Shown: piece after piece, positions 62,501 through 64,000 of the stretch
Position numbering within the stretch: position 1 is the first letter of the stretch
Layout: every line of letters starts with the position of its first letter
NCBI GenBank assembly: GCA_942159475.1
Contig: OW804098.1
Location: forward strand, 116,409,225 to 116,473,224
Source: Sthenelais limicola
Lineage: Eukaryota; Annelida; Polychaeta; Phyllodocida; Sigalionidae
Length of the DNA stretch: 64,000 nucleotides
Direction of reading: 5' to 3'
Notes under the pieces: model-generated
The model's input: only the letters and a program-made list of their open reading frames with translations
Database searches by the model: none
What the model was told of the DNA's origin: nothing
Position numbers and translations under genes: made by a program

Positions 62501-63662
62501 GTCTCTTTTCTCTGTCTCTCTCTCTCCCTTCTTCTCTATCTCTATTTCCTGGGTATGATCATAAACTGCCTCCCTCTCAGCTCTCCCGCCCTTGATATAA
62601 CACTTCAAAGTGTTGATAAGGGCGTAAAGCAACAAATCTCACTCACTCACTCACCACCTCATTTGAGGCACAAGTGCCTGATCTCCTCCTCATATGAGGC
62701 AGAAGCACCTCACCTCCTCCACCTCTCCCTCTCCTTCCTCATGCTCACCTTCCTCGTGCATATTTCCTTTTCTACTTCTCCCATTTGAGAAGCAATTTAC
62801 ATGGGGGCCCTTGAGTCTTTTTTCAACCATCACCAGCCTGCCAGCATATATACTTGGCCATGCTTTGACTTAGTTAGTCATTAGTGTGAACGTTGGCTAT
62901 GATGCAGATGCTTCCTGAATCTAGGTTTGTAGGTTGGCCCAATCATGTGATGTGTTGCTTTAGTTCTAAATATAGATTCTCAGTATGGTCAGCTTTGTGC
63001 ACTTGGGCGTAAGCAGCCTTCGCCTGTCATGGTGGATCAGATAGTTGGACAGACAAAAAGTTGACAAACTCTTATCTTCTATGTTTCAGTTTGTGATGAT
63101 TGTGGCCGAGAGCATTTCGGAGAGTGTCCCATACATGGACCATTGATTGCAGTTGAAGACACTAAGGTACAATAGTGAGAATACCATATATATAGTGCAG
63201 AGTGTGAGGTGGACTGTACTCACCAAGTAAGCCCAGAAGGAAAAAAAGGACAAGTTGTTTCTGGGCTTACTCGGTGAGTATTGTTCACTTCACACTATGG
63301 TATAGCCAAGAAAAACCCAAAATTGTTTTCAACTCTTGAAAAACTTCCCATCTATATCCAAATAGGTTATAGCATATAAATCTCAAGATTAAATTATAGA
63401 TCAGTACATGCAAGTGTGTCTAAAAATGTATGCGTACTCAATGCTTATTTAAATGCCTGTATAGGTACCAGATGATGGGTCAGATGCCATTAGAGCCATC
63501 AACACTCTACCTAAAGGCATTGTAGTGAAGACATCACACATACCAGGTGCTGGAGAGGGAGTCTGGGCAGAGGAAGATTTACAGAAAGGCCTTTGGTTTG
63601 GACGTTATGAGGGAATAGTTACTGACAGCAAGGCTGCCCACAAGTCTGGCTACTGCTGGCTG
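59413..63662 (+). CDS. PRDM9: PRDM9-type gene, first six coding exons (3' part beyond window)
   Basis: Domain order is a KRAB-related N-terminus (HFSPEEFQEICDYDKSRLRN, NYLILLEFGITASMPEFM), an acidic/basic linker, a Cys/His knuckle (CDDCGREHFGECPIHGP) and the first part of a PR/SET domain (LPKGIVVKTSHIPGAGEGVW, GRYEGIVTDSKAA, SGYCWL). This combination is specific to PRDM7/PRDM9 among animal proteins. PRDM9 is a histone H3 K4/K36 methyltransferase that places meiotic double-strand breaks through its C-terminal zinc fingers. The catalytic half of SET and any finger array lie past the right edge. All five junctions have GT/AG sites and matching phase. The ATG directly follows a CAG acceptor, so a non-coding first exon is likely. 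Whether it steers recombination in this animal cannot be told here. Confidence 0.88.
60214..60597. mobile_element. TIR element, TGTGATGTGTTTCAGG family, in PRDM9-like intron 1
   Basis: About 384 bp with full inverted ends (TGTGATGTGTTTCAAGAAAA / CATCACA). Fifth near-complete copy in this window. Confidence 0.8.
60688..60816 (+). CDS. PRDM9: PRDM9-like exon 2: KRAB end and acidic segment
   Basis: The acceptor is CTCACAG. GITASMPEFMQKDPRTRL completes the KRAB-related domain, followed by SESDSDTEWVP and a basic KRRKSGSK. Confidence 0.9.
60900..61000. repeat. Dispersed repeat shared with the window's right end
   Basis: AAAAGTGTGATTCTCTGTAT and CTTCTCCGAAATTGCTGGAG ... GGTGGACATGCT match 63924-64000 at most positions. 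Positions 61147-61160 are a C run and 61270-61420 is CT-rich. Confidence 0.7.
61595..61683 (+). CDS. PRDM9: PRDM9-like exon 3: basic linker
   Basis: The acceptor is TTTTTTGTAG and the donor CAG|GTAGGA. It encodes SKGRVSWIPSMKKGKKPKLS; the W-IPSMKKG stretch resembles the SSXRD-like part of PRDM9. The last point is tentative. Confidence 0.82.
61811..62093 (+). CDS. PRDM9: PRDM9-like exon 4: acidic linker
   Basis: The acceptor is ATACAAG and the donor GAAG|GTAGGA. It encodes a Glu-rich stretch (EVCFTEVEEEEEEPFHGF) and a predicted helix (NMLLISQIENDLMEFEAEVQ). No known domain. Other short exons between this and exon 5 cannot be excluded. Confidence 0.82.
62469..62654 (+). repeat. SINE-like repeat, full-length copy
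   Basis: Nearly the same as 2572-2764 (TGGTCCTGGGTAAGACCTTA ... CACTCACTCACTCAC). The rest of the intron (62655-63089) has nothing coding. Confidence 0.8.
63090..63166 (+). CDS. PRDM9: PRDM9-like exon 5: zinc knuckle
   Basis: The acceptor is GTTTCAG and the donor AAG|GTACAA. It encodes VCDDCGREHFGECPIHGPLI, the Cys/His knuckle immediately before the PR/SET domain in PRDM7/9 and related PRDMs. Confidence 0.9.
63195..63299. mobile_element. Small hairpin MITE
   Basis: ACTCACCAAGTAAGCCCAGA and TCTGGGCTTACTCGGTGAGT form about 20-bp arms with one mismatch around a 21-bp A-rich loop. The flanks (GTGAGGTGGA / TTCACTTCACAC) extend the pairing. Confidence 0.7.
63465..63662 (+). CDS. PRDM9: PRDM9-like exon 6: N-terminal half of PR/SET
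   Basis: Sixty-six codons, phase 0 both sides, acceptor CTGTATAG and donor CTG|GTAGGT. Contains the PR/SET strands (VVKTSHIPGAGEGVWAEEDL, WFGRYEGIV) with the G-x-G of the SAM-binding region. SET continues beyond the window. Confidence 0.92.
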
Positions 63663-63679
63663 GTAGGTCAATAATCTAT

Positions 63680-63921
63680 ATATGGGTCAGATCGTCAGAA
63701 AATGTACAATCTTCAGACGTACACATTTAGTAAATTCTGCGAAATTAGACTGAAATTTGGTCAATAGTAGGTAAATTCGAGTATATTCGGCATTGCATTG
63801 ATTCTAGCAATCTGTATGGTTAGGTTGAACTGTATTTTGCACTTTATTTTCGTCTGAAACTTGGGTTATTCGAGAAGATAAAATAAAACTATTACAACAA
63901 GATTGGCGAAAATGAATTGTA
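63680..63921. mobile_element. MITE-like TIR element, GGGTCAGA family
   Basis: TATATGGGTCAGATCGTCAG at the left, 18 bp after the exon 6 donor; the right end AATGAATTGTACAGAAAA is partly overwritten by the next repeat. Confidence 0.7.
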
Positions 63922-64000
63922 CAGAAAAGTGTGATTATCTGTATCTTCTCCGAGACCACTGGAGCGATTGCTGCAATTTTCAAGGTGGACATGCTTTGGC
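63922..64000. repeat. Dispersed repeat running off the window
   Basis: The counterpart of 60900-61000; AAAAGTGTGATTATCTGTAT, CTTCTCCGAGACCACTGGAG, GGTGGACATGCT. Confidence 0.7.

Overview
This is nuclear DNA from an intron-rich, repeat-rich invertebrate animal. The evidence is GT/AG-spliced genes with conserved animal domains, together with an env-bearing Gypsy element, a non-LTR retrotransposon, many TIR elements and several minisatellites. The species cannot be fixed from sequence alone; a mollusc or other lophotrochozoan, or an invertebrate deuterostome, would fit. No tRNA, rRNA or CRISPR array was seen.

Three host genes are supported. (1) Positions 444-39150, plus strand: the SMC5/6-recruitment factor SLF1 (ANKRD32). 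Twenty coding exons were placed with matching splice phases. The first BRCT exon(s) lie left of the window. (2) Positions 42451-54609, minus strand: a three-exon gene for a 236-residue protein I do not recognise, tail-to-tail with SLF1. (3) Positions 59413-63662, plus strand: the first six coding exons of a PRDM9-type gene (KRAB-related domain, CxxC...CxxHG knuckle, start of the PR/SET domain). It runs off the right edge. A CpG-rich stretch at about 57130-57270 lies between genes 2 and 3 and may serve both.

Mobile DNA makes up most of the introns. SLF1 intron 7 (7833-23660) holds a 14.2-kb minus-strand Gypsy/errantivirus-like provirus (8167-22336) with gag, protease, RT/RNase H, integrase and an F-type env-like ORF. 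It sits inside an older TIR element. Intron 1 of gene 2 holds an 82-bp tandem array split by an 8.4-kb LTR element (43985-52345) with apparently identical LTRs, which itself carries a 5'-truncated non-LTR retrotransposon (47412-50212). A 1.9-kb foldback element (54959-56903) lies upstream of gene 2. At least five smaller dispersed families recur.

The most unusual structure is in SLF1. A 51-bp minisatellite (about 33418-35358) grew across the end of an ankyrin exon and copies its splice donor about 38 times. An 81-bp minisatellite (39117-39715) grew at the last exon and copies an acceptor-like site plus the final codons and stop. Both periods are multiples of three and are phase-compatible with the flanking exons, so both could feed in-frame isoforms.
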